18,097 bases of DNA from CAYGZL01 sp964354345 (GTDB lineage: Bacteria; Chloroflexota; Anaerolineae; Anaerolineales; UBA4823): NCBI GenBank assembly GCA_964354345.1, contig CAYGZL010000088.1:1-18097 (forward strand). Reading direction: 5' to 3'. The notes beneath the pieces were generated by a model. The model saw only the letters and a program-made list of their open reading frames with translations. It was not told the origin of the DNA and did no database searches. Shown one piece after another: positions 8,201-13,640 of the stretch (the stretch's first letter is position 1; every line of letters starts with the position of its first letter). Position numbers and translations under genes: made by a program.

Positions 8201-8224
8201 TTGGTGTCTTCGTGCCTTGGTGTT
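8199..8224. repeat. Dispersed intergenic repeat, CCTTGGTGTCTTCGTGCC type
   Basis: CCTTGGTGTCTTCGTGCC followed by TTGGTGTT is a half-unit of the same repeat family as the 79-bp array at 95-439, placed directly upstream of the Gre-like gene. Confidence 0.7.
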
Positions 8225-8256
8225 AAAATTAGTTAATTATATGAAAATAAACCCAT

Positions 8257-8697
8257 ATGGTCACACCCTCCTCACCATCTGATCCTTCCCAACGCGTCGC
8301 GCCCGGCACGCATATCTGTCTCGAGCTGACCACAGAGGGCGAGACAGACACCCTCGAGTTCGACCTGGTCGCCGATGCCGATGCTGATTACTACGCCGGC
8401 TTTCTGGGCGAGAGCACGCCTCTGGCGCAGGCTATCCTCGGTCGTCCCAGCGGCGCCACCGTACGCTACACCGTTGCAGGGGAAACAAACGGTGTAAAAA
8501 TCCTGTCCGTCACCCCCTCCACGCGCCAACCCCCACCCGGGCGCGGCCAACAGCGCGAGGCGTTTATCCAGCGGGCCGTGAAAGAGTCAGAATACAAGAA
8601 CCGCCTGGCGGTGGCCACCTCGATGGGCAACAAATGGGGCGACCTGGACGCTGACGGTTTCGCCAAAGGCCTGATTCAAGACGAGGATAATAAATAA
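8257..8697 (+). CDS. Stand-alone GreA/GreB C-terminal-domain-like protein
   Basis: A 146-residue protein. Residues about 19-85 follow the FKBP-like C-terminal domain of Gre factors: a strand with ICLEL, then EFDLVADADADYYAGFLG (34-51) in the place of GreA's 'IVGDDEAD...ISV'. STPLAQAILGR (53-63) stands for 'SPIARGLIGK', and VRYTVAGETNGVKILSV (69-85) is the final hairpin. The N-terminal coiled coil of GreA/GreB, which inserts into the RNA polymerase secondary channel, is absent. A charged tail of about 60 residues (PPPGRGQQREAFIQRAVKESEYKN...) replaces it. By analogy with Rnk-like proteins it may bind RNA polymerase; this is inference. An in-frame TAA at 8248-8250 fixes the start at ATG 8257. 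No Shine-Dalgarno is visible, so the message may be nearly leaderless. Confidence 0.75.
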   Translation: MVTPSSPSDPSQRVAPGTHICLELTTEGETDTLEFDLVADADADYYAGFLGESTPLAQAILGRPSGATVRYTVAGETNGVKILSVTPSTRQPPPGRGQQREAFIQRAVKESEYKNRLAVATSMGNKWGDLDADGFAKGLIQDEDNK

Positions 8698-8704
8698 ATA
8701 ATAA

Positions 8705-8730
8705 CCTTTGCGCCTTTGTACCTTGGTGGC
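8705..8730. repeat. Dispersed intergenic repeat, CCTTTGCGCCTTTGTACC type
   Basis: CCTTTGCGCCTTTGTACC followed by TTGGTGGC is a diverged half-unit of the family seen in the 95-439 array. It lies between the convergent stops at 8697 (+) and 8752 (-). Confidence 0.7.
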
Positions 8731-8751
8731 TTGGGGTTTAGGACAATAAAT

Positions 8752-9219
8752 TTACTTTGGTTCAATCGGCGGCTTTTTCTTACGTTTCTGGCGCTCGACG
8801 ATCCGTTCATCCAGGCGAAGAATCTTCTCTGAGATCAGGATGATCAAGGTCAGCCCGGCCGCGGTCATACCGATCAGGTACTCACCGGCGCCGATCGCCA
8901 ATCCCACCGCCCCAACCGTCCAAATCCCCGCCGCAGTGGTCAGACCGTGGATTGCTCCGCTGGGATTCTGCAGGATCATCCCGGCGCCCAGGAAGCCCAG
9001 ACCAACCACTACATTGGCTGCAATGCGCGACGGATCAGCGCCGCTGATGCGTAAGGATAGCACCGTATAGAGACAGGCACCCAGGGCAGCCAGGGCGTTG
9101 GTGCGCTCGCCGGCTGGATGACCGGTAATGCGCCTTTCCAATCCAATAATGTAGCCCAGGCCAGTCGCCAGGCACAGGCGCAACACGATTTCAAGATCCA
9201 TTGGAGTTACTGTGAACAT
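8752..9219 (-). CDS. MgtC/SapB family membrane protein
   Basis: A 155-residue protein with about four helices: 10-24, 42-55, 63-80 and 90-128. It carries the MgtC signature: LGYIIGLERRITGHPAGERTN (residues 20-40), ALGACLYTVLS, ANVVVGLGFLGAGMIL and GLTTAAGIWTVGAVGLAIGAGEY. MgtC proteins act at the inner membrane. In enteric pathogens MgtC modulates the F1Fo ATPase and supports growth in low magnesium, but many relatives are general membrane proteins of unknown role. It is the last gene of a three-gene overlapping minus-strand unit: its ATG (9219, SD GGGAGGG about 7 nt upstream) lies 29 bp inside the end of the upstream gene. The C-terminus is a basic tail (RQKRKKKPPIEPK). No magnesium riboswitch can be seen upstream. 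Confidence 0.92.
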   Translation of the reverse strand: MFTVTPMDLEIVLRLCLATGLGYIIGLERRITGHPAGERTNALAALGACLYTVLSLRISGADPSRIAANVVVGLGFLGAGMILQNPSGAIHGLTTAAGIWTVGAVGLAIGAGEYLIGMTAAGLTLIILISEKILRLDERIVERQKRKKKPPIEPK

Positions 9220-10324
9220 CTTGATCCCTCCCCGTCGGAACAGTTTCCGCCTTTATCAAGGGCGCAGGCGGCCACAACACCTGCCAGTATAACACCAAAC
9301 TCCCTGCCAGACCCAGTGCGGTCGGGATAGACAGCGGATGCCGGGGTAGCAGGCTGAGACAGGCAAACGTCAGGACAGCATGCAACAGTGCCAATCCAAC
9401 CGGTCTTGGTAAGGTTAACTCGCTCCAGTGTGGCAATCCCAAATGGATATGCAGGAAAGTATGCCAGCGCCGGACTCTGCGCGCAGTCACCAGGCGTCCC
9501 TGCAAGCGACGGTACACCTCTTGCCGGCCCTCCGGACACAGGCCGCCGTACACACGCCGCCACTCGGTTTCGTCTGGGAAGGACGACATTCCCGCCATTT
9601 CCCCTGCTGCTGGTCGCCCGGCTTTCGAATGCCCGCCTCCTGGTCGACCGGCTCCCTGCTGAACGGCGCCCCGCTGACCGTCTCCTGTTCGACCGGCTCC
9701 AGGCTGACAGGCTCCTGGTTGACCGGCTCCTGGTCGACCGACTCCTGGCTGACTATCTCCCTGCTGACTGGCTCCTGGTCGACTGACTCCTGGCTGACTG
9801 GCTCCTGTTCGACCGGCGCCTGGTCTACCGGCTCCTGGCTGACTATCTCCCTGCTGACTGGCTCCTGTTCGACCGGCGCCTGGTCTACCGGCTCTTGGCT
9901 GACTATCTCCCTGCTGACTGGCTCCTGGCTGACTGGCTCCTGGCTGACTGGCTCTCTGCTGACCAGCTCTCTGCTGACCGGTGCCCCGTTGACCGGCTCC
10001 TGGCTGACTATCTCCCTGCTGACTGGGTCCTGGCTGACTGGCTTCTGGCTGATCAGCTCCCTGCTGACCAGCGCCTGGATGACCGTCTCCCGCCTGACCG
10101 ACAGTTGACTCAATTTTGTCGCTTGCAGCATGTGCTGCAGTCGGGGAAGTACGATTGATGCTCCCCAGGCTGTCTGGCGAGGGATTATCTTCGTCTCCGA
10201 CCGCTCCTACACCGTCGCGGTCCTGTGGTAGGACGGCAGGTCCATTCCCGGGTTGATTGTACGTCACGCGGTTGACAGTTCGACGTACAAGCCAACGGCC
10301 GTTCCAGCGCCGCGTCTCAGGCAT
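9191..10324 (-). CDS. Membrane protein with long 5-residue Gly/Gln/Pro repeat
   Basis: A 377-residue protein that I do not recognise. The frame is open from 10585, but ATG 10324 is the start: GGAGGAG lies 4 nt before it and it overlaps the stop of the XRE gene (CATGCCTGA). Residues 1-75 are a polar, basic-then-acidic lead. Residues about 76-240 are roughly 33 copies of a pentamer [A/D][G/S][Q/R][P/Q/T]G (GASQP, GAGRP, GDSQP), probably a disordered or elastic spacer. Residues 250-300 are a charged segment (ETEWRRVYGGLCPEGRQEVYRRL). Two membrane helices follow (about 308-325 and 332-350), then a polar tail. No signal peptide is evident, so the repeat probably faces the cytoplasm. It overlaps MgtC at its 3' end. 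A link between the regulator and the membrane is possible but only inferred. Confidence 0.72.
   Translation of the reverse strand: MPETRRWNGRWLVRRTVNRVTYNQPGNGPAVLPQDRDGVGAVGDEDNPSPDSLGSINRTSPTAAHAASDKIESTVGQAGDGHPGAGQQGADQPEASQPGPSQQGDSQPGAGQRGTGQQRAGQQRASQPGASQPGASQQGDSQPRAGRPGAGRTGASQQGDSQPGAGRPGAGRTGASQPGVSRPGASQQGDSQPGVGRPGAGQPGACQPGAGRTGDGQRGAVQQGAGRPGGGHSKAGRPAAGEMAGMSSFPDETEWRRVYGGLCPEGRQEVYRRLQGRLVTARRVRRWHTFLHIHLGLPHWSELTLPRPVGLALLHAVLTFACLSLLPRHPLSIPTALGLAGSLVLYWQVLWPPAPLIKAETVPTGRDQDVHSNSNGS
9605..10099. repeat. 15-bp minisatellite inside the repeat-protein gene
   Basis: The array has about 33 degenerate copies of a 15-bp unit read on the plus strand as CTGACTGGCTCCTGG. It has 60-bp higher-order duplications: 9781-9840 and 9841-9900 are nearly identical over their last 45 bp. 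The unit length is a multiple of three and contains no stop in several frames on either strand. Copy-number changes therefore keep the reading frame, and long artefactual ORFs cross it in other frames. Confidence 0.92.
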
Positions 10325-10712
10325 GAGGCTCCTCCGCCAGGCGCGCCGGGTGAGGAGACCACCCCATTTCACGCCGTTCTTGCATCTCCAGCTTAAGACG
10401 GGCAATCTGCAATAGCTCGTAGCGATCACGCTCTGGCAGCAACGCCAGGATGTAACGCCACTCTTCAAAACTCGCTTGCTCTTCAACCGGGGCCAGCAAC
10501 CCCGCCTGACGGAATACCTGCTCGGGCGGTAGCTTGAGCGCGTTAGCAATCGCTTCGCACGCCTCCCATTTTGGCGGTAGGCCACTGCGCGCCTTGCTGA
10601 TCACCGAGTGAGAAATCCCCGCGTGCCGCGCCAACTGGTGATCGCTCCAACCGCGCTGCGCCAACTCGGTTTCCAGCCAGGTAATAAATTGAGATTTCCT
10701 TGCCAGTGACAT
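10317..10712 (-). CDS. XRE-family helix-turn-helix regulator
   Basis: A 131-residue protein. Residues about 10-65 form an XRE/Cro-type HTH: FITWLETELAQRGWSDHQLARHAGISHSVISKARSG, where GWSDHQLARHAGISHSVISK spans helices 2-3, followed by EACEAIANALKLPPEQVFRQAGLL. The C-terminal half (EEWRYILALLPERDRYELLQIARLKLEMQ) is helical and may dimerise. It is the first gene of the minus-strand unit with the pentamer-repeat protein and MgtC, and its stop overlaps the next ATG, suggesting translational coupling. It is divergent from the winged-helix gene at 10921, so the 208-bp interval with palindromes at 10770-10782 and 10794-10805 is its most likely binding region. The Shine-Dalgarno is GAGGA, about 8 nt upstream of the ATG. 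Confidence 0.9.
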   Translation of the reverse strand: MSLARKSQFITWLETELAQRGWSDHQLARHAGISHSVISKARSGLPPKWEACEAIANALKLPPEQVFRQAGLLAPVEEQASFEEWRYILALLPERDRYELLQIARLKLEMQERREMGWSPHPARLAEEPHA

Positions 10713-10742
10713 AACACACTTCCTCTGAAAATAATATACCGG

Positions 10743-10748
10743 ATTATA
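10743..10748 (-). promoter_or_regulatory. Candidate -10 box for the XRE operon
   Basis: The minus strand reads TATAAT (10748 to 10743) about 30 nt before the XRE ATG. No good -35 lies at 16-18 bp (TTACTG at 17 bp), suggesting a weak or activator-dependent promoter. Another AT box, TATATT, is at 10738 to 10733. Confidence 0.35.
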
Positions 10749-10769
10749 CTATAGTTTCGTCTCTCCAGT

Positions 10770-10782
10770 AACAATCCTTGTT
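10770..10782. promoter_or_regulatory. Palindrome AACAA-TCC-TTGTT, candidate XRE operator
   Basis: This is a perfect inverted repeat with 5-bp arms and a 3-nt centre in the divergent interval. ACAA..TTGT half-sites are common for XRE/phage-repressor-like proteins. It lies just upstream of the plus-strand -35 box and shares its AACA core with the palindrome at 10794-10805. Confidence 0.4.
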
Positions 10783-10786
10783 CCTC

Positions 10787-10815
10787 TTGACACGAACAAA
10801 TGTTCTAGTTATAAT
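10787..10815 (+). promoter_or_regulatory. Full-consensus sigma70 promoter of the winged-helix gene
   Basis: TTGACA (10787-10792), a 17-bp spacer and TATAAT (10810-10815) match the consensus completely. The predicted start near 10822 leaves a leader of about 100 nt before the ATG at 10921. Such a strong promoter usually implies tight repression, and a palindrome sits inside the spacer. Confidence 0.8.
10793..10806. promoter_or_regulatory. LexA/SOS-box-like palindrome between -35 and -10
   Basis: CGAACAAATGTTCT contains GAAC-N4-GTTC. It matches the Bacillus-type LexA (DinR) consensus CGAACRNRYGTTYG at every defined position except the last. Its place between -35 and -10 would let a bound repressor block RNA polymerase. 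It may instead be an operator for the adjacent XRE protein. No lexA gene is in the window. Confidence 0.5.
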
Positions 10816-10848
10816 TGGACTCATGGGTAACGTCAATCGTTTATTGTC

Positions 10849-10870
10849 CGTCATTGCGAGGAGCGCACCG
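10849..10870. repeat. Dispersed repeat remnant, CGTCATTGCGAGGAGCG type
   Basis: CGTCATTGCGAGGAGCGCAC lies inside the leader between the promoter at 10787-10815 and the ATG at 10921. It resembles a widespread bacterial intergenic repeat that normally continues AAGCGACG. Confidence 0.5.
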
Positions 10871-10920
10871 TGCCCCAGAGTTATTGGATATGAAGAGATA
10901 CAAATGAAAGGAGACTTGAT

Positions 10921-11913
10921 ATGAAACTGATTCCCCCCGCGTTTACCCCCCTCCCCCCTCAGGTGATACCCTTATTAGCCGCGGCCATCTTCGACCGCAG
11001 CCTGCCCCCAACGGTTTTCCTGACCTACGCCCGGCTGTTCGCCAGCGCCTGGGCCAACCAGTTCCGCCGCACCGAACCACTTGATTTTGAGCGCGAGTTG
11101 CTACCGTTGCTGAACATCTCGCGCTCGCAGGCGTTGCTGCACTTGCGCCTGCTGGGCGCGGCCAAGCTGCTCACCTGGTCCAGCGATGGTCGCCACCGTT
11201 ATGTGATCGAGTTTCCATCCCTGCCCGAGTCTGCTCCACCGGTTAAGTCCAAGATTCAGGACTCCGTTGATGATGATGGATTTTCTTTATCTCTACCTGA
11301 AATTAATCCACAACAACATACACTAGAGTCTCCGAGATCATCCGCAGCTACTCCTGGTGAACCAACCAATCAACCAGCCAGCCAACCATCTGAGGCAGCG
11401 CCACTCGAACCATCTGCAGCCATCCATTCAGGCTCATCCCAGGCTGATGAGAGTGATGACGACAAAGACGAACTGAAGCCGTTAACGGTGCGCCGCTGCC
11501 TGGACCGCGCCGGGGTGTGGAGCGACGCCGTCGAACGGATCAACCGCCTGTTCGAGCTCAACGCCATGCGCGGCAATCCGAACCTGCCCAATCTGGGGGA
11601 TGTGCTGGGATGGATTGCCTATTGTTTCGCTTTTCAGAAACGCAACAAGATCGGTCAACCAGCCACTGTGCTGGCTGCCAACCTGAGCGCCAACCGGCGC
11701 TGCCCGCCCGAATACCGTCCGCCGGTCATCTGCTCCGGCTGCCAGCACGAGGTGGACGACTGCCAGTGCGACGTTGCCCCTCAGCCCAAGTACCCAATCG
11801 AGTTCCTGGAATACGCCTTTGTCAACGATTTCACCGAAGGCAAGGAGACATTCTGGGGCGTATGCCTGCGCTGCCGCACGTTTTTATGTTCATGCGAAGC
11901 GAAGAAGGAATAG
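10921..11913 (+). CDS. Winged-helix-like protein with two Cys-knuckle clusters
   Basis: A 330-residue protein that I do not recognise as a named family. Residues about 10-98 look like a winged helix: PPTVFLTYARLFASAWANQF, then FERELLPLLNISRSQALLHLRLLGAAKLL (helix-turn-helix) and the wing WSSDGRHRYVIEF. Residues 100-190 are a polar Ser/Pro/Asp-rich linker. Residues 190-262 are helical (RRCLDRAGVWSDAVERINRL...). The C-terminus has CX2CX6CXC (C271, C274, C281, C283) and CX2CX4CXC (C315, C318, C323, C325), probably zinc sites. The overall plan recalls phage or plasmid replication-initiation and regulatory proteins. The Shine-Dalgarno AAGGAG (10908-10913) is 7 nt upstream. Control appears strong and repressible through the SOS-like palindrome. 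The DNA-binding role is inferred. Confidence 0.75.
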   Translation: MKLIPPAFTPLPPQVIPLLAAAIFDRSLPPTVFLTYARLFASAWANQFRRTEPLDFERELLPLLNISRSQALLHLRLLGAAKLLTWSSDGRHRYVIEFPSLPESAPPVKSKIQDSVDDDGFSLSLPEINPQQHTLESPRSSAATPGEPTNQPASQPSEAAPLEPSAAIHSGSSQADESDDDKDELKPLTVRRCLDRAGVWSDAVERINRLFELNAMRGNPNLPNLGDVLGWIAYCFAFQKRNKIGQPATVLAANLSANRRCPPEYRPPVICSGCQHEVDDCQCDVAPQPKYPIEFLEYAFVNDFTEGKETFWGVCLRCRTFLCSCEAKKE

Positions 11914-11997
11914 GGATTGGAGCTTGGAAGCAAGAGGTTGGCAGTTGGAAGTTTGAAAGAAGCGGTCAGATCTCAAGGATCAGTCATCAGCTCTCAG
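11914..11997. other. Low-complexity spacer with TTGGAAG-like repeats
   Basis: After the stop, the segment reads GGAGCTTGGAAGCAAGAGG, then TTGGCAGTTGGAAGTTTGAAAG, and further on ATCAGCTCTCAGCCGTC. These look like short decayed repeats rather than coding sequence. I see no terminator. Confidence 0.35.
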
Positions 11998-12287
11998 CCG
12001 TCCGCCTCCGCGTCCAACATTCCCCTCCGCGTCCTCTGCGTCCAACATTCCCCTCCGCGTCCTCCGCGTCCAACATTCCCCTCCGCGTCCTCCGCGTCCT
12101 CTGCGTCCTCTGCGTCCTCCGCGTCCAACATTCCCCTCCGCGTCCTCCGCGTCCAACATTCAGCCCTCCGCGTCCTCCGCGTCCTCCGCGTCCAACATTC
12201 CCCTCCGCGTCCTCCGCGTCCTCCGCGTCCAACATTCCCCTCCGCGTCCTCCGCGTCCAACATTCCCCTCCGCGTCCTCCGCGTCTG
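11998..12287. repeat. GC-rich minisatellite of 9-bp units with ACATTC spacers
   Basis: About 22 copies of CCTCCGCGT (some CCTCTGCGT) are broken by eight insertions of CCAACATTCC or a near variant (one reads CCAACATTCAG). Runs of one to five 9-mers occur between insertions. Unit spacing is irregular and there are no unique spacers, so it is not CRISPR. Open frames on both strands through it are low-complexity artefacts. The 9-mer resembles the sub-unit of the dispersed CCTTAGCGT repeat at 13941-13967. Confidence 0.92.
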
Positions 12288-12660
12288 ACACAGCGTTCGG
12301 TCGTCAACAATCATCGATCCGTCCTCTGCCATACGGCGCTGAATTCCCACGGGGCGGACATGGCAGTTTCCCATCCAGGATGAACAGTGTATCCTGATCA
12401 TTGAGCATCTAGCTCCCTCCGTGGAGATCGGTGTGCCAAATCACGGGCGGTGTACGGAGTGCCATTGCCAGCCAGCGTACTCCAGGTAACCATACCCAAC
12501 CTGCCGGGTGGTAAGATAGTTATCCACTACCAGGCAGAAACCAGACCCTTCCGCAAAGATCCGGCGTCTCTTTCATGCGCCAGACGCTCATCCCGGCGAC
12601 GGCATTGTCGATCCCGGCGTACAGGTAAACCTGGTCCTTGAAAGTCAATCCACATGTTTT
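12288..12660. other. Gene-poor stretch, possibly degraded coding sequence
   Basis: No gene with a start signal is visible here. Several short open stretches exist on both strands but are interrupted by stops. One minus-strand piece is listed separately as a possible relic. Confidence 0.4.
12520..12660 (-). pseudogene. Possible relic of a beta-propeller-like protein
   Basis: The minus strand is open for about 46 codons between an upstream TAG and a TAA at 12520-12522. It reads GLTFKDQVYLYAGIDNAVAG, then MSVWRMKETPD. The 'VYLYAGIDN...VWR' pattern is typical of beta-propeller or repeated surface proteins. No start codon with a ribosome site is present, and I rate it as a suggestion only. Confidence 0.22.
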
Positions 12661-12666
12661 CTACTA

Positions 12667-12694
12667 TTGACATTTGTAGTTAACGATATACACT
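12667..12694 (+). promoter_or_regulatory. Candidate promoter for the bactofilin-like gene
   Basis: TTGACA (12667-12672) is a perfect -35. TACACT (12689-12694) follows at 16 bp as a 4/6 -10 match. It lies about 50 bp before the ATG at 12746. Confidence 0.45.
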
Positions 12695-12745
12695 AAGAAC
12701 AGAACAATACAACCATGTAACCATTCAAAACGGTGAGGGATTCCT

Positions 12746-13636
12746 ATGAAAAAAATATTTACATTATTTTGTTTGGTGGCAGTACTTTTAATCACCACCG
12801 CCTGTACGATGGCTTTTGAAGGCGACTACGTTCTGAAAAGCGGCGAAACGCTTCAGGGCGATTTGTTCGTCACCTCAGGCAATACCACCCTCCAGAAAAA
12901 CTCACGCATAACCGGCACCCTGTTCACCACCAGTGGCAATCTGACCCTGGAGCAGAATGCGGTAGTAGAAGGGAGTATTATCTCCACATCGGGCACTATT
13001 AATCTGCTGCCAGGATCGGAGGTCGGTGGCAGCCTTTACCACACCGGCGGCGCGATCAATCAAATGCCTGGGGCGATTGTCAAAGGCAAGCTCAACCGTA
13101 ATGCAACCGACTCCCTGTCCAGTGGTCTGTTAAATCTCATCGGCAGTTATTGTCTGGTGCCAATCTTAATTCTGGTCGCGATTATCTACGGACTGACGAA
13201 TGCATTCCGCCGGCCAACACCAAAAACAGCCAGACCTGCCCCAACCAGCCCGGCGCCAGTGGTTCCAGCCCAGGTGGCTGAAACTCCACCCGTAATGGTA
13301 AAGACTGTCGCGACGGAAAACCCGCCGGAGATAACAAAGCCCCCCGAAACCTTAATCCCAATGGATATTCCAAAGCCATCCGAGATCGTAGAACCAACCG
13401 GGGCAGTAATTCCAACCGAGCCATTACAACCCTCCGTGCCTGAAATCCTACCCATACCTGCTGTTAACCTGCCCACCCAGACCCCAGAGAATATTATCCC
13501 AGCTCAACCCCCCGCTATCTCCCCATCCGAAGAAATCAGGCAAAAGCTGGTCCAACTGAAACAGCTATTCGACGAGGGCTTGATCACGGAAGCTGAGTAT
13601 CAAGAAAAGAAGTCCGAAATCCTCAAACGAATTTAG
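12746..13636 (+). CDS. Bactofilin-like lipoprotein with membrane helix and SHOCT domain
   Basis: A 296-residue protein. Residues 1-20 form a lipoprotein-type signal (TTAC, Cys20; position -3 is Thr, slightly atypical). Residues 25-118 are a short beta-solenoid of the bactofilin/polymer-forming class, with about 19-residue turns: SGETLQGDLFVTSGNTTLQ, then SRITGTLFTTSGNLTLEQ, then AVVEGSIISTSGTINL. A membrane helix lies at about 129-150. A Pro/Thr/Ala-rich linker covers 155-258. Residues 261-296 (SEEIRQKLVQLKQLFDEGLITEAEYQEKKSEILKRI in outline) form a clear SHOCT domain. Topology suggests an external solenoid and a cytoplasmic SHOCT tail. The Shine-Dalgarno GAGG (12735-12738) is 7 nt upstream. 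It may be a surface scaffold or sensor; this is inference. Confidence 0.88.
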   Translation: MKKIFTLFCLVAVLLITTACTMAFEGDYVLKSGETLQGDLFVTSGNTTLQKNSRITGTLFTTSGNLTLEQNAVVEGSIISTSGTINLLPGSEVGGSLYHTGGAINQMPGAIVKGKLNRNATDSLSSGLLNLIGSYCLVPILILVAIIYGLTNAFRRPTPKTARPAPTSPAPVVPAQVAETPPVMVKTVATENPPEITKPPETLIPMDIPKPSEIVEPTGAVIPTEPLQPSVPEILPIPAVNLPTQTPENIIPAQPPAISPSEEIRQKLVQLKQLFDEGLITEAEYQEKKSEILKRI

Positions 13637-13640
13637 TTCC

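Noticed and set aside
8980..9219. Magnesium-responsive leader or riboswitch for the MgtC gene
   Set aside because: The gene starts inside the preceding coding sequence and no leader space or structured motif is available.
9428..10131. Long frames of 226 (+) and 214 (-) codons over the minisatellite
   Set aside because: Stop-free 15-bp units keep other frames open by chance. Their sequence outside the array is not protein-like.
9895..10158. Plus-strand frame reading ADWLL/ADYLP repeats, like a pentapeptide-repeat protein
   Set aside because: It is an antisense reading of the 15-bp array. The central residue is W, Y, R or Q instead of the usual L/F, the frame is short with no ribosome site, and the minus frame has a strong Shine-Dalgarno and real flanking domains.
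10324..10585. Upstream start for the pentamer-repeat protein at 10585
   Set aside because: That stretch lies inside the XRE gene in another frame, has Arg/Ser/Cys-rich shadow composition, and ATG 10324 has a GGAGGAG site and stop-start overlap.
11998..12287. Possible CRISPR array
   Set aside because: Repeat units are only 9 bp, spacing is irregular, the interruptions are all alike instead of unique, and no cas genes are nearby.
11517..12401. Frames of 288 (+), 123 (+), 107 (-) and 135 (-) codons around 12000-12300
   Set aside because: They are shadows of the winged-helix gene joined to the 9-bp minisatellite, and give only PPRP or AEDAEG-type low-complexity peptides.
12450..12641. Plus-strand 63-codon frame between minisatellite and bactofilin-like gene
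   Set aside because: It has no ribosome site, the second half is Arg/Ser-rich shadow, and the opposite strand has a more protein-like stretch.
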